From Adineta vaga (Eukaryota > Rotifera), in assembly GCA_021613535.1 (NCBI GenBank), contig CP075495.1, positions 2,480,001 to 2,544,000 on the forward strand: 64,000 bases of DNA, given 5' to 3'. Positions 35,597 to 46,294 of the stretch are shown piece by piece (position 1 is the first letter of the stretch; each line of letters opens with the position of its first letter). The position numbers and the translations under genes were made by a program. The notes under the pieces were generated by a model. It searched no databases, was not told the DNA's origin, and was given only the letters and a program-made list of their open reading frames with translations.

Positions 35597-36573
35597 ATGA
35601 TAATAATAAAACGAAAATTTTCTTCTTCATTTAATCAGATTAAGTTTCGAATGAAATCAGCAAAGTTGGCAAATCTCTTACTAAATCGATATTTATCATT
35701 ATCAATCTGTAGGTTCGATGTAGGTAGTATGATATTGGCAAATGGTTGCAATGAATTCTTTTCCTATTCTTATTTTTTTAGAAGAGTAAAATAACAACGA
35801 AAGAGTTACTTGCAGATTATGAAAAGAAACGTGATTTTAATAAAACGACTGAACCAAAACCTACTTATAATGAGAATCAATTAAATAAACATCGCTTTGT
35901 AGTACAAGAACATCATGCATCTAATTTACATTTTGATTTGCGACTTGAATCGAATGGTGTAATGAAAAGGTGGATTTAAAATTTTAATATTCAAAAACTA
36001 AATTTTTCGTTTCTTTTTCTAGTTGGTAGGTGGATGAAAGTATGTGCAATGAATCAGTTGAATATATTTTGAATAGGTGTGTACCAAAAGGACCTAGTTT
36101 AAGTCCTTATAAGAGACGATTAGCTATTATGGTTGAAGATCATCCAATTTCATATATGAATTTTGAAGGAAAGATTCCAGATGGAGAATATGGCGCAGGT
36201 TTACTTATGAGAAATTCAATGTCATATAAACGATGCTTTTGTTCTGATTTTTAAAATAGGTGAAGTACGAATATGGGATAGTGGAACATATGAACCATTG
36301 GAAAATGATGGTGGTGATATAGATGGAAGTATTGAAAAAGGCGAATTAACATTTCGACTCTATGGAAAGAAATTGAAAGGGAAATTTCGTATGATTCGTT
36401 CTCGATTTGGACCAAATCAACCAAAAAAGCAATGGTTATTATTGAAAACGAAAGATGAATTTGCTAATCAATTATTTGTACTTGAACGTATACTTGATTA
36501 TGGTTCTCGACGAGATTTACAAACTATGAAAGAAAAAAAACCGGCATCGACAAACAAAATCAAAATTACCTAA
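35597..36573 (+). CDS. Stand-alone DNA ligase D-type 3'-phosphoesterase, prokaryote-type, probably mitochondrial
   Basis: In bacteria and archaea this module (LigD PE domain) removes 3'-phosphates and 3'-ribonucleotides from DNA ends before ligation. Exons: 35597-35719, 35782-35969, a 3-nt exon 36023-36025, 36077-36198 and 36260-36573. Conserved motifs in order: [35 protein letters not shown] (metal/catalytic His, His, Asp, Arg); [24 protein letters not shown] (Glu and His); [13 protein letters not shown]; and [11 protein letters not shown], then [10 protein letters not shown] and [12 protein letters not shown]. All catalytic positions recalled for Pseudomonas LigD PE appear intact. No ligase or polymerase domain is present. 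The first ~40 residues are rich in Lys, Arg, Ser and Leu with almost no acids, like a mitochondrial presequence; a second ATG at 35651 is possible. Codon style and short introns match the neighbours, so it looks domesticated. Domain call strong; localisation and origin inferred. Confidence 0.88.
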
Positions 36574-37435
36574 ACGAACACCAAAAAAAAACATTCATAA
36601 TTTGCATTTATTAAATCATCTCTTTTTCTAAATCAGTCAACAACTACTAATATTTTAATTGGATCAATCTTGATGAAAAAGACTTTTGTGTAACTGAAAT
36701 ATGTATGTTATTTTGTTTTGACAAACAGGACAAATATCTTCATTGTTAATGTATATTTGGCAATAAGGATACGCAAAGAAATACTCAAAAGCAAGCACGA
36801 CAATTGAGAAATAACCAAAGAAAAAGAGATGAATGAATGAGAGAGAGAGAAAGAGAGATGTCAAACAGTAGAAGAGAAGAAATAAACAATTAACAGATCA
36901 ATGGACGAAAAGAAAGAAGAGAAATGAAACATGATTTTTCTACTAGACGTATGTAATGAATGAAAGAAACATTTTGTACAAACAAAAGAGAAAAAGAAAA
37001 AAAAACAAGAATAATTCAATCAAAGAGATTTATACATCATGTCAATTCCACTTTGGTAAAAATAATGCATGAACAACAACAAATAACAACAATCATACAA
37101 TGTATTGCTGGCTCATCGATGTAAAATTGCACAATAAAGCGCACGCGCAAGAAAGAGTGTGTATTTGTGTATATGTGAAAAGAAAACAAAGGAAAAAAAA
37201 TACTGTCGTATCCTATCTCAATATTCATTTCTAGTTGCACATCATGATCATGTTGACAGAAAGAAAAATACAGGTAAATACTAAAAAAAACGAAAGAAAG
37301 AAACACAAATAGTAAGATTGGTCATGTATGTATAGATTTGAGAAAACAGAAACAAAACAGGGTAAAGAGAAAGGCACCGATAAGCAAATCATAATGTGCG
37401 AAAAAGAAGAAATATATATATTCACAAGAATCGAT
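36574..37435. other. Convergent intergenic region, 3'-phosphoesterase / E-protein
   Basis: No gene recognised. It should hold the 3' UTRs of both converging genes; the E-protein 3' UTR probably occupies much of it. A short GA run lies at 36838-36858. Confidence 0.5.
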
Positions 37436-40400
37436 TCATTGTTGCCAATAAGGTGGTGGGATAGATGGATGCATTTGTTCCATGAAATTTGCACCCTCAA
37501 TTGATGAAGATTCTGTTGGCATTAAGATTTGAGCTTGAGACGTCATTAGACCCATATTTCCATTATTATCTTCAGATTTTTCTTCTTCACGACGACGTAA
37601 ACATGCAGCTTTGGGATTTAAATTTCGTTCTAAAAACAAAATTTATTTAAATCATATTACACCCTCAATTCTTTCTTACCTCGAACTTGATGTTCAAGAT
37701 TTGTTATTAAATTAACTGCTTGTTGTAGTACACCTAATTTCGTAACTGGTTTATCATTACGCATATGAATGGCACACATACGACCGAGTTCTTTAAATGC
37801 ATCATTGATATCTCGAACACGTAATCTACAATGAACAATTGACAAGATTAAGATATTTGCACAAGAAAAAAAAGTTCTTTGTACAAACCGTTCGCGTGCA
37901 TTATTTGCTGCTCGTCGATCTTTTTCTCGACGTTCTCGTTCTTCAGGTGTTTCATTGGGATCAATACTTTCTTCAGATGGTGGTCCACCACGCATATATG
38001 ACAAATTCAAATGACTATTTGGACTTAATGTTAATGAACTACAAGAAATAGATAGAAAATATATAGTTATAAATTCGAATTTTTCTTTTACTTTCGTAAT
38101 TTTGTTGTTGATGAAGATGATGATATAGGACCTGCATGTGATCCACTTGCACCACCGACAGCAATTGTTAATGGTGTAACATTTTCTTCTGACATGTCGT
38201 GTCGAAGATTGAAATCATTTAATTTACATGTAGTTAATTGTGTTGTACCATTGGTTGATGGTGGTTTATTTTCAACATTAACTTTAACTTTGTCAAGACA
38301 TTCGAGTTTTAAATCAGGATTCATCGTTGTTAAATTTGCATCATTCGATGATGTCGATGACGATGAAGACGCTGGATTTCCATCTACAATAGAGTTATAA
38401 AGAATATGTGTTTGTTTTTTTCCAATGAAAATCAATTTACAATTTAAGTATGGATCATGATGTCGATTTCGTGCTGATGTATCCGATGTTGTTGTTGTTG
38501 CTGTTGTTGTTGTTGGATGAGTGAGAAAAGTCGAATATGGTCCATTGGAATGTGGATGATGATAGCCAGGATAATAATGATGGAAATCATTTGGTCGAAA
38601 ATTATCATCAACATCTAATCTTGGTGGCTAAAAAATAGTAGATAAATATGAATTTTAGTTCTATGAGAAAAAGAAATTGAATAAGTAGAAGAAAAAAAAC
38701 AAAAATCTAAGTCCCATTTTCCCCAAAATCATATATAGATATAGACAAACCTCGTTTAAATTCAATAAACAGTAGGAATCATCAGATAGATCAATTAAAG
38801 ATGTCTGATATTCGAATGTGAAAAAGAAAGATGTAGTTTTTACGAAAGTCTTCAAAGAATTCAAAAAGAAAAGATACTTACAAGTGGATGATAAGTTTGT
38901 GCTGCATTGATCCATGGTTGACTAGATCCTTTGAAATAGGAAGGAAAAAAAACATGCATATTCAATGATTCTATTTCAAAAGATTTCTTTCTTCAACCAA
39001 CATACCATTTACTGATGGTGATGCGACAGGTGTCGATGCTGATGTCGAATATGGATGTTCATTTGGATAAATCTAAATAAACAATCGAGTTTGAATTTTT
39101 TTCTCTTTAATGATTTGCATCTGATATCATACAGATTGTAATGCTTTGCCAAGTGTTTCTCCAGTTTGTACTGTTTGTTCATTGCCATTACTCGTATATG
39201 ATGTTGGTGGTTGTGGTCGAAAACTTGCCATTGGTGGTAAACAGGTACCATTGGCGTCAGTAAATGTTCCATGTTCATTAGGAAGATAAGTTCCTGGTGG
39301 TCCTAACCATCCATGAGCATTTTGACCATCTATTCAATGATAAAATTAACATCTGAAGAATCAATTTAGTTCGTCTTACCAACAAAATAATTGCTTTCAT
39401 TTCCATAGACTGATTTTCCTGGTGGATATCGTGCTGAATTTTCTGGATTATAATCCTCTCCTGTATAAACCTAATATAAAGAAAAAAGAACGATTGTATA
39501 AGAGATCGATAACAAATGTCTTTAACATATTAACATCTAACTTGTTTTGATTGATCTCATGTGTAAATACTTTCCAACAAATCACACAAGTACTCATCTG
39601 ATTATAGATTCCATACTAACTAAATTAATTCGAATGAGTTTTCTTTTTCTCTATTCTGATCTTTCTTTTCTAAGAGAAACATCGAAGAATAACACATTTG
39701 TCAGTAATAAATATCGCTCTATAAATATACGTATCTCGATCGAATGAAGTTTTGATGATGACTTCATGAAAGAGAAAACATGCCGTATACGTTTGCTCAT
39801 CACTAAAATCAACAGTCTCAGATTGACGACGTATCAATTCGATGAAGAGAAGAAAAGAAGAAGAAGAAAAAACTTCGATCACCCACTGATTTCTATGTTG
39901 GCTAATCAAGAGAAAAAGGTTCGTTTGTTTGTGCTCACTCGGCACGAGATCAAAGGACGTGCGATCGCAATCCATGCTGACATTCACATCGGCTCGATTG
40001 AGCAAATGAGAATGTGTTGATTAGCATTATCTTTTTCTTCTCGATTCGATCAATTGCTAATATAGACACATACATACATACATACATATGAAAAAAGAAA
40101 AGAAACCCTTTCGAGTTTTTCGTTGCATATTTTATGTCAAGGTGTCAAATTTAATCCCAAAGATCTTTTCGCTTTTCTCTCAATCAAATAAAACAATACC
40201 TGATACGATGGCCGTGAATAGTAAAACATTTATTAAAAGTGAAATGAATTTATCACAGTTGGTAGATGATGTCAAAATGAGAAATGTGTTTAATTGACTT
40301 GTAATTATTGTGTCAAATAAACTCGATGTATAACATTGCTTGAGAAGAAAAAAAACCCGAAGAAAGTCGATCGATATAGAAGACCTTTCACTGGAACAGT

Positions 40401-42725
40401 GAGATATCCTTATCTTACGACGTGTTAACTAGAGGCGGGAATACGAACAGGAAAGAGAGTAAGAAATGAGACGTATATAAAAAAAATCATCATCATCCTC
40501 TTTTCTTTCTCTCCGTTTTCTCTTTCTCTTCGTCTTCGCGTTTTTTTTTGTTTGCATCCGAAGATAGAGAGAGAGAAGGTGAAATAATAAATATATATAA
40601 AGACAAAAGCTTATATCTCAAACAGGCATCGCGCTTGTCCGGGCGAATGAATAAATCCAGTAACTAAAGATAAACAACTGTATTCGAAGCAATATAATTA
40701 GAAAGAACGAACTTCTTTTCTTAGATTAATTTTGCTTATTCCTTAAGCTACATATCTCATTAGACTTTTTTTAATATATATACATGTTTATATCGTCAAA
40801 CAATTACACAAGCTTGTTTCTTCTTTTGTATATACATACACACACACACACATAAAGTCGATTAACGCATCTTATTTTCTTTCTTTTTTTTTACTCATTT
40901 ATCATTGTCGGAAACAAGCAATAGTAACAATCGAATATCTATTATCATATCTCACGACGAGCGAGAGAGCGTTCGCCTTTATTACATTGTTTGTCCTTTT
41001 TTTTTTACATTCACCGCTAAATGCATATATTATGTTTACAGAGAGTGAAAGCTCGCAGCGCAGCTGGAAAGCTCGTTCGTGTGCCATCGAATGTAGATAA
41101 ACATGACTATTAATTTTATCACATAGAAGAGTTCGGTCAGACAATACATATAATCATATGTATAAAAGAAAGAATCCGATAGACGAAGTGAAATTTTCTC
41201 ATTCTCTTCGAAATTCATTTCATTCATCCAGCTGGTGCCTAAAATGAATGATGTGATGTCACAAGTGAACCGTGAGTTTCTTTTTCTTTCGAATTTTCAA
41301 AAATATAAAAGAAATGACTTTCTCATCTCTCTCTCTTCATCGAGTAAATTAACAAAGTTGTCTACTGACAAAAAAAAGATGTCGTTATGTCAGAAACAAC
41401 GACAGCAAATAATTATATCAATTACTCACACGTCAACATTCAATGTCGCAAATAAAGATAAAGAGATGTCTATATTTGTATATACACAAAAAAAAGAAGA
41501 AGAAAAAAACTTTTTTTTTACCAAATATGGTTCATAATGAAGCAAGGTCATTGCTAGTATTGTCTTCAACGATGCCCGACGAATATGTATAGATGTGAAT
41601 GCGTATGTTCGATGATCAATAAGGCACTACTATGACTCTCGTTCTCTTCTTTTTTCCTCTTCTCTCTCTCTCCCCTCTCGATTCGCGTGCGTTCAATTTG
41701 GACGAGTGAATTTTTTTTTTCAAAATGAGAATGGAAAAGAATGAACGATGTATATGTATGTATGTGTGTTCGCTTGATCTTAACCAGATCGCTCGCATGT
41801 ATAAGAAAAGCAATAAATATCTAATTCATTCATGACTAATTTGAATAAACGTTTAAATAATTATACAAAGTGACAAAACCTTTCATGACAAAGACTTACA
41901 TTAGTCGAACGGCGAGTTTTTTCATTAAGTTTATCTATAAATAAACAAAAGTCAATGATGATTAATCGAAGAAACAAAGAAAAGTCGTTTTACCAGAATA
42001 TGTCAAATCATTTGTTGATGTTCGCGTTGTCTAAAAACGAAGAAAAAAATAAATCATCATTGAATCCAGAATGATTAAAAAAGAAAGTAGTTTACTGAAT
42101 TGGATGTTGGAAATTCTGTCGAACGATCTAAAAAGAAATAAATGTCTAAAGAATAATCTGCCTTTTTTCTAATCATACTTAATGGTTCAGATGTAATAAA
42201 TGGATGGAGAATATCACGAGTGCTGTAATTTCCTTCATAAATCTAAAGAAAAAAAAATCAAATATGAACGAACTCTTTGTGACGATGTCAATAGATTATT
42301 CGTACTGGTTCATCGTAAGTTGTTGATGGTGTCCAATAATCTATAGAAAAATGTGATTCGAAATGAAATGAACAAAAAATTGAAAGCAAACCTTTATTAA
42401 TGTTTGTTGAATACATTCCTTCAGTACTTGTCGAAGTTGATGGAATCTGAGATCCATTGGAATAGGCAGTTGTTGAAGATAACATCTAAACAAATGAAAG
42501 AGGAAATAGTTGTAGTTAGTTAAAATAATGTAAGGATAATACCGATGAAGGTAATGTAGATGATGATGATGAATGATTAACAGTATGGGGAAAATGAGTT
42601 CGATGTTTAACCTAAATCGAACAAAGATTTTTTTTGTTTTATTTAACAAAATAAAAAAAAGTGAAATAACATACAGCATTGAGATCGAGAAGATCACCTA
42701 ATTCTTTATCATTATGTAAATTCAT
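37436..42725 (-). CDS. Class I bHLH transcription factor (E-protein; TCF3/TCF4/TCF12/daughterless orthologue)
   Basis: Nuclear dimerisation partner for tissue-specific bHLH factors, binding E-boxes. The start [18 protein letters not shown] is the AD1/LXXLL-type activation domain of E-proteins. Many small exons of Ser/Thr/Pro-rich sequence follow. [20 protein letters not shown] followed by STPVASPS matches the conserved AD2 segment. The bHLH domain is [20 protein letters not shown] followed by AFKELGRMC and [20 protein letters not shown]. The E-protein-specific tail [20 protein letters not shown] follows, and the end PPPYWQQ* is at 37436. A 2.4-kb intron (about 39474-41890) is by far the largest in the window and contains only low-complexity sequence. 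A CAA/GTT run near 38487-38515 codes for a poly-Thr stretch. Which vertebrate paralogue it matches cannot be decided, as invertebrates normally have one. Confidence 0.93.
38487..38515. repeat. (GTT)n imperfect trinucleotide repeat inside the E-protein coding region
   Basis: GTT repeated about nine times with one GCT interruption. On the coding (minus) strand it reads ACA and gives a Thr-rich tract with one Ala. Confidence 0.85.
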
Positions 42726-43425
42726 TTTCTTTTTCGTCACTCAATACCAAATTCTCGATATTCAATTGATCATTGATTGAAACAAACAATAAACAAGCGA
42801 GCAAACAGAGACAATACTCATTCGAGAGAAATGACGAACAAGACAAAGGAGTAGATAGAGGTCGTTATCAATCGACTGGAGAAAAAGGAAAAAAAGAGAA
42901 TGAAGAAGACGATAGTGTGATTTTTAACAGATATACATATTCACATGATATTCATTTGGTAAATGTTTATTTTCTTATTCAAACTCGATGATAATGATGA
43001 TAATAGTGGTAATGATAGTCTATTTCCGTTGCCTGTTCATTAAAATAGATAGAATCTTATTAAATTAGACAAGAGATAGATTGTTAGTAGTTAGATGATT
43101 TTTCCTTGGAAAATAAATTCTATCTTAGTGATTCAATGACATGGCTTTTTCTTTCTTGTATTGATTGGTGCAGATATTTTCTTTCTTAGTTTTGAATAAA
43201 TACAAGATTGACGAAAAGAAAAACACGAAGGTTATAGTTATACAAAAACTAAGTGATTTTTTTTCTTCCTCAAGCAAATAAATGGAAAAGAACGAGACGA
43301 GACGATGGCGTCCGCTTCCCTTTTTTCTTCTTCTCTCTTTTACTGCTCCGAAAAAAAAGAAAGAAAGAAAGAAACAGAACAGAGCGCGGTCACATTTTTG
43401 TTGAACTAGTCTACATTTACATTGA
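42726..43425. other. Divergent promoter region, E-protein and calmodulin-like gene
   Basis: No coding sequence supported. AT-rich, with short GATAATGATGATAATAG-type repeats near 42989-43010. Promoters of both flanking genes expected here. Confidence 0.5.
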
Positions 43426-43939
43426 ATGATGTCGCTTACCGAAGAACGTATCAATGAAATGAAAGAAATCTTTTCCATGGTTGATGATGATGGTGATGGT
43501 TCTATCACACGAATTCAACTTGGTATGTGTCTTCGAGCAATGCAATATTCAATCAGTAATCATGAAATAAATGATCTAATGAAAAAATTTGATTCGGAAA
43601 AAAGCGATCGAATTAATTTTCCTCAATTATTACAAATCATTGCTGCTACTCAACAACCGAACTTATCAAAACAAACACAAACCATTCTTTCTGCTTTGAA
43701 ATTATTCGATACGGAAAATGATGGTAAGAAAAATTTGATTTATTTTCGTAATTTTCTTTTGTTGTTTATTTGTTTACATAGAAACAATATCTGAGAATGA
43801 TTTTCGTTTTCTAATGCAACAAACAGGCGAACCATTATCGAAAGATTCAGTCGATGATATGATTAAATCAACTGATGCTCGTACAAAAAATGGTCGAATA
43901 CAATATCGTAAACTTGTTTCAACAATTATTCATTTGTAG
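43426..43939 (+). CDS. Calmodulin-like EF-hand protein with degenerate loops
   Basis: Two exons, 43426-43723 and 43782-43939, coding for about 150 residues, the size of calmodulin. Start MMSLTEERINEMKEIFSMVD mirrors the calmodulin opening. Four EF-hand positions are recognisable. EF1, DDDGDGSITRIQ, keeps the acidic positions 1, 3 and 5 but ends in Gln rather than Glu. EF2 (DSEKSDRINFPQ), EF3 (DTENDETISEND) and EF4 (DARTKNGRIQYR) lack most calcium ligands. The protein probably binds little calcium, or only at EF1. Its stop is just 18 bp from the stop of the converging coiled-coil gene. Specific target or function not known. Confidence 0.85.
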
Positions 43940-43957
43940 AAAAAAAGGAGAAAAACA

Positions 43958-46056
43958 TTAGATTTCATTGGATATTGGTAGAATTTTATTTGCATTACCA
44001 CCATTCTGCAAATATTCAATTTGTAAATTAATAATATGATAACGTAATTGAACAATAGTCTTTTCATATTCTTTTAATTTTGTTTTTAACTTCGTATTGT
44101 TTTCATGTAAATTATTATTATATGATTTCCATTCATCTAAAAGAATTCGATATCGTTGATCGTATGTGTTTTTTAATTGTTCAATTTGTTTTTGATGTTC
44201 ATCAATTAAAAGAATCTGTTGTTGATTTTGTTTCGTTATCTAGAAAAGATTTGATCTGTGAAGAGAAAGATTTCATTGACAAGTAATTTCATACTTGATC
44301 ATAAAGACGATGAATTTCATCATTATATTTACGTTTCGTTTCATCAAAATGATGAAGATTCAAAGAAAGTTTTTCACGTTTAGCAATATGTTGACTACAT
44401 TTTTCATTAGCACGTGTTAATTCTTGAATTTTCTGTTCGTAGATGTGTCGTTCATCAATAGTTAACTAAATATTTCTCAAGAAAAGTTGCAAATAATTAT
44501 AACGAAATGAAATGTTTACTTGATGTTTTTGTAATTCTTTCAATTTTTCTTCATATTCTACAATAATTTTCGTCTAAATCAAATCATTAAGTACATCTTG
44601 TCAATTAATTCATTTACCTTTTCCGCTTGAAATTCTTCTTGTTTAGCGGTGATTAATGAACGAACAACTTGTTTATTTTTCTCTAAAACTTGTTCATATT
44701 GTCCAATATATTCGTCTTCAATATCTTGAATCTTTTTTCGATAATCATTTTCTTTCTCAACTAAAGATTTCTTAACTTGTTCTTTAAATGTAATAACTTT
44801 ACTTTGAAAATTTTCAATCATTTGTTGTTTCAATTCAGGTATTTGAGTTTTTAATTGATTTAATTCATTGAAATATTGATCACGTTCTAATGTAACTTGA
44901 TTGAATGCTGGTTTTGTTAATAACGATAAACGATCATTCATATCTTGTTGTAGATTATCATAATCAAATTTTAAACTATTCAATTCCATTTGTTTACTAT
45001 TTAGTTTTAATTTATATTCTTCAAGTTCACTTTGAAGTTGTTTCAATTTTCTTTCATCATCGAGAAGAAAATCCTGAAAAGAAGAAGAAATTTATGAGAA
45101 TAGACTAAAGAGAATATATTGAAATACAGTTTGAAGTTGAATGGAACTCATCAAAGGTCGTTTAGATAATTCTTCAATAGTTTTTTCATATTGAATCTTT
45201 TCCATTGAATGAATTGCTTCACGTTCATTAGATTGATGTTGTAATCGTTTCAATTCATCAATATGTTGTTGACTCTTATCAATGAAGTCCTAAATGTAAA
45301 TTATTTACAAATTTCTTCGAAATCAAATCAGTTTTTTCTTTTACTGTTTGAGTAAAATTCTGTATCATGATTGGTTTTTGATTCTTTAGTAACAATTGAT
45401 CATATTCAAATTGAATTCGATCAAGATTTTCTTGAAGATTTTGTTCATTGAATCGAATTTCATGAATTTGTTGATCAACATGACGTTTTTCATCCAAAAT
45501 TGTTTCATACATTTGTTTTAATGTTAACATTTCAATTTGTTGTTCACTTGTTTTTATTGTTAATTGTTCAATTTTAGTTTCATAATTAAGACGAAGTGAG
45601 AAAAGATTTTGTTCATATTTTTCGTTGATTTCAATCGTTTCACGTTCATGATCTAAAGCTGCTTTTCGATAGATCTCTTCATTTGTTTGAGAAACAGCAA
45701 GACGTTGACGAAGATTTTCATTTTCTTCTTGAAACAAATGATGATTATCTATCACTGGAGGACTAAAGCCAAAAATAAAACATATTCAAAAGAAAAAGAT
45801 GAAATTACTTATTAAAAGGCATATGCTGTTCTTCTTCTTCTTCTTCTTCTTCATCGTCAAAAACGTGTTCATCATTTTCAGTATTTGACAACGATTGACT
45901 ATCAAATGCATTGGCTAACATTTGTTGAATTTCTTCTTGATTTTCGAATTCTTCTTCACATGTAGATAAATCATGTTGATGTTCATGATCATTAATAGCA
46001 TTGGCAATATCAGGATTCAATATTAAACTAACACCTGAATTACTAATACTCTCCAT
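43958..46056 (-). CDS. Large coiled-coil protein with acidic N-terminus, possibly centrosomal
   Basis: Start MESISNSGVSLILNPDIANA at 46056; stop at 43958-43960 after PISNEI. Seven or so exons. Residues 1-85 are acidic, with a short helix EIQQMLANAFDS and a Glu tract coded by a TTC/GAA repeat at 45829-45852. The rest is almost continuous coiled coil (ENENLRQRLAVSQTNEEIYR, LKQLQSELEEYKLKLNSKQM, DYRKKIQDIEDEYIGQYEQV, KTKLKEYEKTIVQLRYHIIN). The acidic head followed by long coiled coils resembles centriole scaffolds such as CEP152/Asterless, but similarity is weak and length is much less. It shares a 238-bp bidirectional promoter with the axonemal dynein gene DNAI3, which supports a centriole or cilium role. 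Function not assigned. Confidence 0.7.
45829..45852. repeat. (TTC)n microsatellite coding for a Glu tract
   Basis: Eight TTC units lie within the first exon of the coiled-coil gene and read as GAA (Glu) on the coding strand. Confidence 0.9.
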
Positions 46057-46294
46057 GAGAAAATAGACAAATATCAATTCTCTTATCTTTGCATGACAAA
46101 ATTATCTACGTTCATTTATACGTTCGTTTTCAAACAAAGACAAAAAACGATTTCTATTACAACGCCGCCGAACGACATCTGTATTTCTTTGATCAATCGT
46201 TGTCATAGTATTCGATGGTTATAATGGCGAGAAGAATTCAATGTGTATGTAGAAAAAATGTTTATTCTTTGATTTTTTACTTCAAATTAATCAA
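46057..46294. promoter_or_regulatory. Compact bidirectional promoter, coiled-coil gene / DNAI3
   Basis: Only 238 bp separate two divergent start codons. GTTGTCATAGTATT (about 46198-46211) has a good RFX 5' half-site but a poor 3' half. No other element recognised. Confidence 0.5.

Noticed and set aside
35970-36076. Reading the phosphoesterase gene as broken by the TAG at 36028-36030
   Set aside because: The stop lies in an intron under either splice model; both the micro-exon and the skipped form keep the frame open, so it is not a pseudogene.
39474-41890. Possible genes inside the large E-protein intron
   Set aside because: Several 60-110 codon frames exist on both strands, but all are low-complexity or lack start/splice context. 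An alternative first exon of the E-protein could hide here but none could be supported.
46198-46211. X-box in the DNAI3 bidirectional promoter
   Set aside because: GTTGTCATAGTATT keeps only the 5' half-site; recorded as context, not called.
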